Source: Natronosalvus hydrolyticus
Lineage (GTDB): Archaea; Halobacteriota; Halobacteria; Halobacteriales; Natrialbaceae
DNA length: 64,000 nucleotides
Direction: 5' to 3'
Assembly (NCBI GenBank): GCA_025517525.1
Contig: JAOPJZ010000001.1
Span: 248,001-312,000, forward strand
Shown here: positions 26,987 to 36,058 of the stretch, in pieces
Layout of the letters: each line of letters begins with the position of its first letter
How positions within the stretch are numbered: the stretch's first letter is position 1
Translations under genes and position numbers: made by a program
Notes under the pieces: generated by a model
What the model was told of the DNA's origin: nothing
The model's database searches: none
The model's input: only the letters and a program-made list of their open reading frames with translations

Positions 26987-27772
26987 ATGGAAACTGCTGA
27001 CGAGGTTGCCCCGGCCGTTCGGTCGATCCTCGAGGCGGCCGAAAATCGCGAGAGCGGGACTGACGGGCCGATCACCGTCTCTTCCCGGTCGTTTTCGGCG
27101 GCGCTCGAGGACGCCGAGAACGCCGGTCGCGTGCCCGTGATCGCCGAGGTCAAGCCGACGAGTCCGACGAGTGACGGGCATCGCGAAGATGACCCTGCAA
27201 CGCTGGCCAGCGCGATGGTCGCCGGGGGCGCAGCGGCGATTTCCGTGCTCACCGAACCGACACACTTTGGTGGTTCGCCCGAAGCGCTTTCACGGGTTCG
27301 AGACGCGGTGGACGTCCCAGTCCTGCGCAAGGATTTCATCGTCCGGGAGTCCCAACTCGACGTCGTCGAGGCCGACCTGATTTTACTGATCGTCCGGTTC
27401 GTCGACGACCTCGAGGGATTGCTCGCGGCCGCTCGAGACCGGGGCTTTCAGGTACTGGTCGAGGTCCACGACCGGGCCGAACTCGAGACGGCGCTCGAGG
27501 CTGGCGCATCGATCGTCGGCGTGAACAATCGCGACCTGGCGAAACTCGTCGTCGACCTCGAAACCTTCGAGGGGGTCGCGCCCCACGTTCCGGACGACGT
27601 GACACTGATCGCCGAAAGCGGAATTTCGACCCCCGACGACGTGTGCCGAATGCGGGCGGCCGGCGCTGACGCCCTGCTCGTCGGGAGCGCCATCATGGAT
27701 CACGCAGGCGATACCGACGGCGACATCAGCGAGAACACGCGACGACTGACGACTACGGAGGAACGGACATGA
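26987..27772 (+). CDS. trpC: Indole-3-glycerol-phosphate synthase
   Basis: 261 residues, TIM barrel. Catalytic Lys in [10 protein letters not shown], then [19 protein letters not shown] (second catalytic Lys), [29 protein letters not shown] and ESGIST. Converts CdRP to indole-3-glycerol phosphate. First gene of trpCBA; its stop overlaps the trpB start by ATGA. Only the last three tryptophan steps are encoded here, so trpEGDF must lie elsewhere, as is usual in haloarchaea. Confidence 0.94.
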   Translation: METADEVAPAVRSILEAAENRESGTDGPITVSSRSFSAALEDAENAGRVPVIAEVKPTSPTSDGHREDDPATLASAMVAGGAAAISVLTEPTHFGGSPEALSRVRDAVDVPVLRKDFIVRESQLDVVEADLILLIVRFVDDLEGLLAAARDRGFQVLVEVHDRAELETALEAGASIVGVNNRDLAKLVVDLETFEGVAPHVPDDVTLIAESGISTPDDVCRMRAAGADALLVGSAIMDHAGDTDGDISENTRRLTTTEERT

Positions 27773-29118
27773 CACCGACAGACACCGACACGCGACCGAC
27801 CGAGCGGAACCGAGACGAACGGACGGCCGAAGACGGGAACTTCGGTCGCTTCGGCGGCCAGTACGTCCCCGAAGCGCTGATGCCCGCCCTCGAGGAACTC
27901 GAGGACGCCTACCGGCGATACGTCCTCGAGAACGAGGACGGATTTATGGACGACTTTCGTCGCCGGTTGCGAGATTTCGGCGGCCGGCCGACCCCGCTCC
28001 AGCGGGCCGACCGACTGAGCGAACGGTACGGCCGCGAGATCTACCTCAAGCGTGAGGATCTGGTACACGGCGGGGCGCACAAACTCAATAATGCGCTCGG
28101 GCAGGTGTTGCTCGCGAAGTACATGGGCAAAGAGCGTATCATCGCCGAAACCGGCGCCGGCCAGCACGGCACGGCGACGGCGATGGCCGCAGCCCACCTC
28201 GACATGCCCTGTGAGATCTACATGGGCCGAACGGACGTCAATCGCCAGCGACCCAACGTGTTTCGCATGCGGATCAACGGGGCCGAGGTCAATCCCGTCG
28301 ACGCTGGCCGTGGAACCCTGAAGGAAGCCATCTCCGAGACGATGCGCGACTGGTCCCAGACCGTCGAGCACACCCACTACGTGATCGGGTCCGTCGTCGG
28401 TCCGCACCCGTTCCCGGCGATGGTTCGCGATTTCCAGGCCGTGATCTCGGAGGAAGCACGCGAACAGATCCTCGAGGAAACCGACGGCCTGCCAGATTCG
28501 GTCGTCGCGTGTGCGGGCGGTGGCTCCAACACGATGGGGGCATTCGCCGAGTTCATTCCTGACGAGTCGGTCTCCCTCGTGGCCGTCGAAGCCGGCGGCT
28601 CCTCGCTCGAGGTCGACGAAGCGGCCGGCGTCGCACCGAACTCCGCCACGCTGTCGACGGGCGAGGAGGGCGTCCTTCACGGCGCGCGAACGACGCTCTT
28701 GCAGGATTCCCACGGACAGATCATGGAATCACACAGTGTCTCCGCCGGACTGGATTACGCCGGCGTCGGCCCCGAACTTGCACACCTCGTCGATATCGGT
28801 CGGGTAACTCCCGTCAACGTCGACGACCGGGTCGCTCTCGAGGCGTTCCACCGGCTCTCGACGGAGGAGGGTATTATCCCTGCCCTCGAGACGGCCCACG
28901 CATTCGGCTACCTCCACGCCGTCGGAACGGACGCCGACACGGCCCTGACCGACGCTGATACACCACCGGTCGAGAGCGACGACCCGCTTGGGGAGACCAT
29001 CATCATCAACGTCTCCGGACGCGGCGACAAGGACCTCGAGACGGTTATCGAACAGACAGCGGAGATGGGACTCGAGGCCGCACCCGACATGTCCGTGTTC
29101 GATGGGGGGCTGCGATGA
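27769..29118 (+). CDS. trpB: Tryptophan synthase beta chain
   Basis: 449 residues. PLP Lys in [13 protein letters not shown], the Glu in ETGAGQHG, and the phosphate loop [11 protein letters not shown] identify TrpB1. Condenses indole with serine. Compared with bacterial TrpB it has a 30-40-residue acidic N-terminal extension and an acidic insertion near residue 390 ([16 protein letters not shown]), both typical halophilic additions. Overlaps trpC and trpA by 4 bp each. Confidence 0.95.
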   Translation: MTPTDTDTRPTERNRDERTAEDGNFGRFGGQYVPEALMPALEELEDAYRRYVLENEDGFMDDFRRRLRDFGGRPTPLQRADRLSERYGREIYLKREDLVHGGAHKLNNALGQVLLAKYMGKERIIAETGAGQHGTATAMAAAHLDMPCEIYMGRTDVNRQRPNVFRMRINGAEVNPVDAGRGTLKEAISETMRDWSQTVEHTHYVIGSVVGPHPFPAMVRDFQAVISEEAREQILEETDGLPDSVVACAGGGSNTMGAFAEFIPDESVSLVAVEAGGSSLEVDEAAGVAPNSATLSTGEEGVLHGARTTLLQDSHGQIMESHSVSAGLDYAGVGPELAHLVDIGRVTPVNVDDRVALEAFHRLSTEEGIIPALETAHAFGYLHAVGTDADTALTDADTPPVESDDPLGETIIINVSGRGDKDLETVIEQTAEMGLEAAPDMSVFDGGLR

Positions 29119-29954
29119 GCGACGGAATCGAGGCCGCGTTCGCCGACGGACCGGCGTTTATCCCGTATCTCGCCGCGGGCGACCCGAACTACGAGGCCTC
29201 ACTCGAGTACGTCGAGGCGCTCGACCGCGGCGGAGCCGACGTCATCGAACTAGGTCTGCCGTTCTCCGAACCCATCGCCGAGGGACCGACGATTCAGGAA
29301 GCCGTTATTCGCGCACTCGAGAGCGGTATGACGCCCGAGCGGTTCTTCGAGTTCGTCGAGGAACTGGACGTCGACGCCCCGCTGGTCTGTATGACTTACT
29401 ACAATCTCATCTATCAGTATGGAGATGGCGAGGGTCCACGGCCGTTCGTCGAGCGAGCCAACGAAGTCGGTCTCGAGGGATTCGTGGTTCCCGACTTACC
29501 GGCCGAAGAAGCCGACCCGCTTCGCGATGCCTGTGACGAGTTCGGCCTCGACTTGATCTTTATCGTTGCACCGACGACCCGAGGCGACCGTCTCGAGCGA
29601 ATGCTCGAACACGTCTCCGGCTACGTCTACGTGCAGGCCCGACTCGGAACGACTGGCGCGCGAGACGACGTCTCCGACCAGACCGACACCAGCCTCGAGC
29701 GACTGGCCGACTGTGATGTTCCAAAGGCAGTCGGCTTCGGTATCAAAACCGGCGAGCACGCCGAACGCATCATCGCTGCGGGGGCCGACGGGATCATCGT
29801 CGGGAGTGCGCTCGTCGATATCGTCGCCGCAGGCGAGGAAAACGAGGAAGCGACCGCCGACACGGCGGCCGCACTCGAGGCAAAAGCTCGCGAACTCAAA
29901 TCGGGGGCGCTCGCGGGTTCGTCCGAAACAGTACCGGAACCAGAACAGCCATAA
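29115..29954 (+). CDS. trpA: Tryptophan synthase alpha chain
   Basis: 279 residues, TIM barrel. Catalytic Glu45 in VIELGLPF is conserved. The loop normally read SDPLADGPTIQ is [11 protein letters not shown] here, so the second catalytic Asp (Asp60 in enteric TrpA) is Glu56. I recall the same in other haloarchaea, so it should not mean loss of function. The C-terminal phosphate site [10 protein letters not shown] and [10 protein letters not shown] is normal. ATGA overlap with trpB indicates translational coupling. Confidence 0.94.
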   Translation: MSDGIEAAFADGPAFIPYLAAGDPNYEASLEYVEALDRGGADVIELGLPFSEPIAEGPTIQEAVIRALESGMTPERFFEFVEELDVDAPLVCMTYYNLIYQYGDGEGPRPFVERANEVGLEGFVVPDLPAEEADPLRDACDEFGLDLIFIVAPTTRGDRLERMLEHVSGYVYVQARLGTTGARDDVSDQTDTSLERLADCDVPKAVGFGIKTGEHAERIIAAGADGIIVGSALVDIVAAGEENEEATADTAAALEAKARELKSGALAGSSETVPEPEQP

Positions 29955-29980
29955 CCACAAGTTTGCTACACACTCACAAT

Positions 29981-30778
29981 ATGACTTCACCTGGACTCGA
30001 CACACGACTCGACCGAATCGGGACGGACGGGCGGTACGTCATCGTTCCGATGGATCACGGCATCACACTCGGGGCCGTCACCGGCCTCAAAGACATCGAA
30101 TCGACTATCGACGCGGTCACTCGTGGCGGCGCGGACGCCGTCCTGACACAGAAAGGGATCGCCCCTCGCGTCCATCCGAACAAGAACGGCGCTGGCTACA
30201 TCGTTCACGTCAACGCATCGACCGTCATCGGTCCCGACGCCAACGACAAGCGTATGACCGCCACCGTCGAAGAAGCCATCCGGGCCGGAGCCGACGCCGT
30301 CTCCTTGCACATCAACGTCGGCTCGAAGTACGAACCCAAACAGCTCGAGGACCTCTCACAGTTGACGGCCGATGCGAGCCGCTTTGGTATTCCCGTGCTC
30401 GCGATGGCCTACGCTCGCGGCCCCGACGTCGAGGGTGACGATCCCGAAGCGCTGGGTCACGCCGTTCGTCTCGCCGAAGAGGTCGGGGCAGACATAGTCA
30501 AGACCGGCTACAGCGGCGATGCTGACAGCTTCGAACACGTCGTCGAATCCACTCGCCTGCCGGTCGTCATCGCGGGCGGTTCCCGTGGAACGGACCGAGA
30601 AACGCTCGAGATGGTCCGCGGTGCGATGGATGGCGGCGGCGCTGGCGTTTCGATGGGTCGATCGATCTTCCAGCACGAAGAGCCAGAAGCTATCGCCCGC
30701 GCCGTCGCTGGCGTCGTCCACGAGGATCTGTCGACGGACGAAGCCCTCGAGGTCAGCGGACTGGCCCTCGAAATCTGA
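29981..30778 (+). CDS. 2-amino-3,7-dideoxy-D-threo-hept-6-ulosonate (ADTH) synthase
   Basis: 265 residues of the class I aldolase DhnA family. Motifs: VPMDHGITLGAVTGLKD, LTQKGIA, VSLHINVGS and VKTGYSGDADSF with the Schiff-base Lys, then AGGSRGTDRE. In archaea lacking DAHP synthase this enzyme makes ADTH from aspartate semialdehyde, later cyclised to dehydroquinate. Its place right after trpA (26 bp) supports the aromatic role over glycolytic fructose-bisphosphate aldolase. It links the start of the pathway with its tryptophan end. Confidence 0.9.
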   Translation: MTSPGLDTRLDRIGTDGRYVIVPMDHGITLGAVTGLKDIESTIDAVTRGGADAVLTQKGIAPRVHPNKNGAGYIVHVNASTVIGPDANDKRMTATVEEAIRAGADAVSLHINVGSKYEPKQLEDLSQLTADASRFGIPVLAMAYARGPDVEGDDPEALGHAVRLAEEVGADIVKTGYSGDADSFEHVVESTRLPVVIAGGSRGTDRETLEMVRGAMDGGGAGVSMGRSIFQHEEPEAIARAVAGVVHEDLSTDEALEVSGLALEI

Positions 30779-30867
30779 GGTGGACTGCCGGCACGGTCGT
30801 TCTTCGCGCATTCGCTCTTTCAGCCAGAAGCGGGACACTAAGGTAGGTCGGGCGCAAACGGGAGGCT

Positions 30868-31362
30868 ATGAGTCTGGGACAGCGGGTCTCGAGCGATCAC
30901 CAACTCGCGCGATTGCTCCAGATCGGAATCGTGCTGGAGGAGGTCGTCGAGTCACGTGCCGCCCACCACATCGAATCGCTTCCCGAGGCGGAACGAAAAC
31001 AGGTTGACGCCGAGGTTCGTGCCCTCCTGGAGGAAGCGACCGCCGAATCGGCCGAGCACCGCGAGCGACTCGAGGCGCTGGTCGACGAACTCGAGGCCGA
31101 GACGGTCTCTTACGAGGAGATCAACGCACTGGTTGACGCCCGGTACGGTCCGCCCGAAGACACCGACGGCGTGCTCTACGATCAACTCTGTAACGAAGAG
31201 ACGGCCTACAAGTTCTACGACGACCTGATCGCCGCGATCGAGGCTTCAGAGACCGATTTCAGTATCGACCGGGAACGCGTCCTCGAGACGCTGTATGCGA
31301 TACGCGAAGAGGAAAAAGAGGGTGTCGAAGACGTCACGAAAATCATGGAGCGTCGAACATGA
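30868..31362 (+). CDS. Ferritin-like / rubrerythrin-type protein
   Basis: 164 residues, almost all helical. Metal-ligand-like residues occur in the four-helix pattern: Glu/His in LEEVVESRAAHHIE, ESAEHRERLE, EETAYKFYDDL and REEEKEGVED. I read this as a ferritin-like diiron domain, perhaps for manganese or iron handling or peroxide defence. The DtxR-type metalloregulator immediately downstream supports a metal role. Confidence 0.7.
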   Translation: MSLGQRVSSDHQLARLLQIGIVLEEVVESRAAHHIESLPEAERKQVDAEVRALLEEATAESAEHRERLEALVDELEAETVSYEEINALVDARYGPPEDTDGVLYDQLCNEETAYKFYDDLIAAIEASETDFSIDRERVLETLYAIREEEKEGVEDVTKIMERRT

Positions 31363-31450
31363 GGGGGGCGCCAACGGATATGGCACCCGAGGAGACGAAT
31401 TGGGCGACCAACCCACGAAACGACTACCAACGCACCGGAGGGACACGACG

Positions 31451-31879
31451 ATGAATACGGCAGACCAATATCTGAAAGCGATATATCTCGCACAACGGCT
31501 CGAGGACGGACCGGCATCGACGGGCACGCTCGCCGACCTCCTCGAGGTCAGCCCCGCCAGCGTCAACGAGATGATCGGCAAACTCGAGCAACGTGACCTC
31601 GTCGAGCACGAAAAGTACAAAGGCGCACGTCTCACCGACGACGGTCTCGAACGAGCGCACAACGCCCTCCAGACCTACTGTATCATCGAGCGCTTCCTCG
31701 CGAACGTCCTCGAGGTCGACGCCTATCGCGAAGAAGCACGGGCACTCGAGAGCGTCATCGACGACGTCGTCGCCGACCGACTGGACACGATTATCGACCG
31801 TCGCGAGGAGTGTCCGGACTGTTTCGACCCCGAAGCCGACTGTTGTGAGTATCTCGAGGCCTGCTCGACTGCTGAGTGA
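31451..31879 (+). CDS. DtxR/MntR-family metal-dependent regulator
   Basis: 142 residues. Winged helix at about 5-62 (TADQYLKAIYLAQRL, LLEVSPASVNEMIGKLEQRDLVEHEKY) and a dimer/metal-binding helical domain (ERFLANVLEVDAYREEARALESVIDDVV). A Cys-rich tail, CPDCF...DCCEYLEAC, with five Cys may bind metal or thiols. Such proteins repress iron or manganese uptake when metal is bound. ATG 31451 matches the family start. Likely co-transcribed with the ferritin-like gene 88 bp upstream. Confidence 0.87.
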   Translation: MNTADQYLKAIYLAQRLEDGPASTGTLADLLEVSPASVNEMIGKLEQRDLVEHEKYKGARLTDDGLERAHNALQTYCIIERFLANVLEVDAYREEARALESVIDDVVADRLDTIIDRREECPDCFDPEADCCEYLEACSTAE

Positions 31880-32021
31880 TCGGACTGTTGTAGAGCCTTT
31901 CTGGCAGTCTTCGCTTCCTGGGTCAGTGAAATACGCGGTAGACTGCCACGGTAGTCCGTATCGACTCTTAGCCACGATAGTCCGTATCGGCTCGCTAGGA
32001 ACGCTGTTTGACGACCGCACG

Positions 32022-32028
32022 TTTTTAT
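32022..32028 (+). promoter_or_regulatory. TATA box of the HNH gene
   Basis: TTTTTAT lies 24-30 bp before the GTG at 32052, the normal spacing for a leaderless haloarchaeal transcript, and so fixes that start. Confidence 0.5.
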
Positions 32029-32051
32029 CCAATGAGTCGGCCAGATCGGTC

Positions 32052-32783
32052 GTGCAATGTCCAACCTGTGACAAACAGTTGTCGACCGAACGGGGGATGC
32101 GCCAACATCACACCAAAGTCCACGGCGATCCATTGCCAAATCGGACGTGTACTGGGTGTGGGCTCGAGTTTTACGATCCCAAATCCCGCCGGAGTTTCTG
32201 TGATGGGTGTAATCCGAACGCCGGCGAGCACAACGGGAACTGGTCGGACGCCACGGAGCAGGGATCGTGCAAATTGTGTGGAGCGCGTTTCGAGTACTAT
32301 CCATCGAACAAACCTGGTGTGTACTGTTCAGATTGTGTTAAGACACGTGATGAATTTCTTGGAATACCCTATCGTGAGGTTCATTCTATTAAACGGCTTG
32401 ACCGAGAATGTGAATTCTGCGATGCGGAAATGACCGTCCTTAGATCTGCTGTAAAAAAGGGGCAGGGGCGTTTCTGTAGTCAAGAATGTCTTGCTGAATG
32501 GATGTCTGACCAATGGGGAGGTTCCGATCCGAAATATACTGGACGGTGGCGTGAAGTTCGACGACAAGCCCGTAAACGAGATCGCTCAACCTGTCAGAGG
32601 TGCGGAAAACATAGAGAGGTGCTTGGACAGGAGCCCGACGTTCATCATATCAAACCCGTTCGTAAATTTGAAGACCCACAACAGTCACACAAACTATCTA
32701 ACGTAGTTTGTCTGTGTAAACGGTGTCACGCCCTTGTAGAGATCGGGAAGGTACCGTGTCCGAATCCCCCTGATTACGAGTGA
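32052..32783 (+). CDS. HNH endonuclease with N-terminal zinc fingers
   Basis: 243 residues from a leaderless GTG. A C2H2 finger opens the protein (VQCPTCDKQLSTERGMRQHH..H), followed by three more CxxC-type sites (CTGCGLEF, CKLCGARFEYY, CEFCDAEM). The C-terminal HNH domain has CQRCGKH, VHHIKPV, N in LSNVVCLCKRCHALVE. Haloarchaeal members of this kind are scattered and patchy, suggesting a selfish or defence nuclease. It lies 90 bp from tRNA-Gln and is slightly more AT-rich near its end. Confidence 0.85.
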   Translation: MQCPTCDKQLSTERGMRQHHTKVHGDPLPNRTCTGCGLEFYDPKSRRSFCDGCNPNAGEHNGNWSDATEQGSCKLCGARFEYYPSNKPGVYCSDCVKTRDEFLGIPYREVHSIKRLDRECEFCDAEMTVLRSAVKKGQGRFCSQECLAEWMSDQWGGSDPKYTGRWREVRRQARKRDRSTCQRCGKHREVLGQEPDVHHIKPVRKFEDPQQSHKLSNVVCLCKRCHALVEIGKVPCPNPPDYE

Positions 32784-32873
32784 GACAAGATATTACAATG
32801 TCTGTGTTATCATGGCACACATTCAATGACAACCCGAAGGATTTGTATTCTCCCAGCGCACTCGTCAATATGG

Positions 32874-32946
32874 AGTCCCGTGGTGTAGTGGCCAATCATC
32901 TGAGCCTTTGGAGCTCAGGACGGCGGTTCGAATCCGCCCGGGACTA
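32874..32946 (+). tRNA. tRNA-Gln (anticodon TTG)
   Basis: 73-nt cloverleaf. Acceptor AGTCCCG (32874-32880) pairs fully with CGGGACT (32939-32945); anticodon stem TGAGC/GCTCA encloses CTTTGGA with anticodon TTG; T arm GGCGG-TTCGAAT-CCGCC. CCA is not encoded, as expected. No intron. Mobile remnants on its 3' side suggest it has served as an integration site. Confidence 0.92.
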
Positions 32947-33164
32947 CTCACTCGGAGTTTTGAGTCCTGACAGCCGTGAGTGCGCTTGACGGTCGTACGA
33001 AGGGTGAGTCGGATCCTGAGAACGCACCGGTTTTCGTGGGGCCTTTTGTGCTCGTTTTTAGTCCTCGCTCCTCGAGTGGGGCCTTCGCCCGTTAGAAACA
33101 GAGGGCGCAAGAGCGAACAAGCAAACGAACACAAGAAACCATTATCTGGAAAGGATTGGGCGAG

Positions 33165-33650
33165 TCAGGCCTCGGCTTCTTGGCTCGCTTCGTAGACGGA
33201 CTTCCAGAGGTGTTCGGTGATGATATCTTGCACCTCGTCGTTGTCCATAAACTTCTGAAAGAGTTCTTGGTTCTGGTCTCGGCGATCGATGAGCAGCTAG
33301 GTAAGCATGCTGTCGAACTCGAGGGCGAAATTGTCTCGGAGTTGATCTTCGCCGACTGCCGCAGGCGCTCGTTTTCCAGTACGTCTTCTATTACCTGATC
33401 GAGGAAGAGCTGATCCGCGTCAGTAAACTCCGTGCCGAGCGCCTCGTTGATACGCTCGACGAGCTTTGACAGTTCGACCTCTTCGTACTCTTGGCTTCGC
33501 GTACCCGTTTCTGTCGGCACGGATACTTCGCCGCCCGACTCATCGAGTTCGATCTTTTTTCGTTGGTTTTCTCGAGGCGGAAATACCGAGGGATCATCGC
33601 TCGGATTTTGCGGTCCATAGTACGGTGATGGGCAAGCGGCCAGCTCTGGG
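33165..33650 (-). pseudogene. Broken C-terminal tail of a type I restriction HsdR subunit
   Basis: Reading minus-strand frames together gives one continuous homologue of the HsdR helical C-terminus: KKIELDESGGEVSVP, then EEVELSKLVERINEALGTEF and DADQLFLDQVIEDVLENERL. A frameshift near 33340 leads into DNFALEFDSMLT, then an in-frame TAG near 33300, then LLIDRRDQNQELFQKFMD and a normal stop at 33165. The motor and nuclease domains are absent. This is the relic of a type I restriction-modification system beside tRNA-Gln. Confidence 0.75.
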
Positions 33651-33893
33651 GACGGTTAAATTTGGTATTCTCTCCACATATAATGAGATCGTAATATCGT
33701 GGATATGTGCATACTATCCTTCCAGCGCTTATATACCATGTTTCGTCACATTAAAATGCGCTCACTCGAGACACAAGACTTAATTATAACTATATCTGAA
33801 TGTATTAACTATGCTGCCCCCCAGGCACATAACGAAAGCCGGCGGTGGAGAGGAGGTCGGACGTAGACCCGAAGAGAGCGGAGGAGTCCGATA

Positions 33894-35807
33894 ATGTTCG
33901 ATGTGACGAGACGGCGATTATTACAAGCCGGTGCCGCACTCGGGCTTTCGGGATTCGTCTCCTCGAGTGCGACCGCGGATGAGCACACCTCGATCGAACT
34001 CGAAAAGTTCAAACACGAACTGTCGGTCCCGAAGGAGCGATCGCCCGATGGGAAGCGACGAGGGGGCGACTACCACGAGATCCCGATCGAAGAAACGACC
34101 CACAGTTTCCATCCGGACCTCCCCGACACGACGATCTGGGGTTTCGACGGGCAGTTCCCCGGCCCGATCCTCTCGGCCCGCAAGGGCGAGCGCCTTGCTG
34201 TCGAGTTTGACAACAGTGAGCTCCCAGACGAGCACCTGTTAGAAGTGGACGAACGGATCGATGGGACGACCACGGAGAACTACGTCGGATACGACGGCCC
34301 CGTCCCGGAGGTTCGGAACTCGACTCACTTCCACGGGCTCAATGTCCCACCGGAGAGCGACGGGCAGGCCGATATGTGGGTTTCCCCCGACGGGGTGGAA
34401 GGGCCTCGACGCAGCAGGGACGTCCAGGTGCTGCCGAACCGCCAATCCCGTCTGACGTCAACGTATCACGATCACACCCGAGGGCTCACTCGACTCAACA
34501 ACTACGCCGGGCTGGTTGGCCCGTACTATATTCGAAGTCCCAAAGAAGAGAAACTCAACCTACCGGACGGGGAGTACGACATCCCACTCGTCCTCGCGGA
34601 TCGATCCTTCAACGAGGACGGTTCGCTCGATTATCCGAATATGTTCATGGCGGACGTCAGCGGCGACACCGCGACCGTCAACGGTGCCGCGTGGCCGTAT
34701 CTGGAGGTTGAACCGCGCCGATACCGATTCCGGATCATCAACGTCTCCAACGCACGCACGTTCGACCTCGGGCTCGAGAAGGGAGGCGGTCACGGAGACC
34801 ACGATGACGGTCACGGAGACCACGATGACGGATCCATGCACTCGAGCGAAATGGACGACGTCCCGACGCTCTACCAGATTTCACCTGGTCACGGGTTCCT
34901 CGAGGACGTCGTGTCCATCGGACACCACGGAGACATGCATTCGCTCCTGCTGTCGCCGTTCGAGCGTGCCGACGTGATTGTCGACTTCTCCGAGTATGCT
35001 GGCGAGACGTTCACTGTCACCAACGATGCCGAATTCCCGTACGCGGGCGGAACGGAGATGGATCACGATGACGGCATGATGCACAGCATGGATGACCACG
35101 ACGACGACCACGATGACGGTCACGGTGGCCACGGCGACATGGATCACCCCCAGCTCCCGGAGATCATGCAGATCCGGGTGGCCAGCGAGGCCGAAGGGAC
35201 GGACACCAGCGCGGATCCGACCGAGCTGACTCTCCCGAACCGCAACGGGCCAAATCCGAACGCTGCAAGAACGACGCGGGAGATTACCATGAGTATGGGG
35301 ATGGACGATGAGGGGCTCATGGCCCACTGGCTGAACGACAGCAGCTGGGGTGATCCCGTCGAGATCAAACCGCAGCTCGGATCGACCGAGATCTGGGAGC
35401 TTAGAAACGACGACCATCACACCCATCCGATTCATCTCCACCTGGTCGAGTTCGAGGTCATCGACCGGGAACGCCACGATGACCATGATGACCACGACGA
35501 CATGGAAGATATGAGCGGCGATGACGACGACCACAATATGGATCATCCAACGGGCCCCCTCCCGAACGAGAAGGGCGGCAAGGACGTCGTTCGGGTCGAT
35601 CCTGGAGAGACCGTCCGAATTGCCGTAAAATTCGGTGACTTCGCCGGAAGGTATCCGTTCCACTGCCACGTCCTCGAGCACGAAGATCACGACATGATGC
35701 GACCCTTCGAGGTCGTCAAAGGGAACAGTGCTGGTAACTCGGCTACTGATAACCAAGGACGCGGCGACGATGACCACCCGGGTCGAGGTCACGGCCTTTC
35801 AAAGTAA
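33894..35807 (+). CDS. Tat-exported multicopper oxidase with His/Asp-rich insertions
   Basis: 637 residues. Tat signal (TRRRLLQAGAALGLSGFV) and three cupredoxin domains. Copper ligands: HFHG (about 146), YHDH (about 189), HTHPIHLH (about 506) and HCHVLEHEDHDMM (about 598), so type 1, 2 and 3 sites all look intact; Met is the likely axial T1 ligand. Three insertions are packed with His, Asp, Met and Gly (about 300-320, 380-420, 530-555), plus an acidic tail. Such stretches resemble the Met/His-rich copper loops of CueO. Likely role: extracellular Cu(I) or Fe oxidation and copper resistance. Confidence 0.9.
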   Translation: MFDVTRRRLLQAGAALGLSGFVSSSATADEHTSIELEKFKHELSVPKERSPDGKRRGGDYHEIPIEETTHSFHPDLPDTTIWGFDGQFPGPILSARKGERLAVEFDNSELPDEHLLEVDERIDGTTTENYVGYDGPVPEVRNSTHFHGLNVPPESDGQADMWVSPDGVEGPRRSRDVQVLPNRQSRLTSTYHDHTRGLTRLNNYAGLVGPYYIRSPKEEKLNLPDGEYDIPLVLADRSFNEDGSLDYPNMFMADVSGDTATVNGAAWPYLEVEPRRYRFRIINVSNARTFDLGLEKGGGHGDHDDGHGDHDDGSMHSSEMDDVPTLYQISPGHGFLEDVVSIGHHGDMHSLLLSPFERADVIVDFSEYAGETFTVTNDAEFPYAGGTEMDHDDGMMHSMDDHDDDHDDGHGGHGDMDHPQLPEIMQIRVASEAEGTDTSADPTELTLPNRNGPNPNAARTTREITMSMGMDDEGLMAHWLNDSSWGDPVEIKPQLGSTEIWELRNDDHHTHPIHLHLVEFEVIDRERHDDHDDHDDMEDMSGDDDDHNMDHPTGPLPNEKGGKDVVRVDPGETVRIAVKFGDFAGRYPFHCHVLEHEDHDMMRPFEVVKGNSAGNSATDNQGRGDDDHPGRGHGLSK

Positions 35808-36058
35808 GCGAATCGAAGCCACCGGCCCCTTGAAGGCACGAATCGGCAATCACTACAGGTGATCGGACCAACTCGAATAACACACAGGGATTACGAGGTC
35901 GATTTTTACGAGAACAAATCCTCGAGGGTCGTCGCAGGATCGCTCAGTTCCTCGTGAATTGCCCCTTCTATTCAGGCGCGAACCCCGTGAGGAGCGAGTA
36001 CATCGGACGAGATCGAAACCCGGATCGCTACACTAGGCGGGCCAGAGTACTCAGTGAG

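Noticed and set aside
32874..32946. att-site duplication of the tRNA-Gln 3' end
   Set aside because: I looked for TTCGAATCCGCCCGGGACT downstream and found no second copy in the window; one could lie beyond it.
34881..35792. Val/His-rich 303-residue minus-strand frame
   Set aside because: Antisense of the multicopper oxidase; its repeats are the complement of the His/Asp codons.
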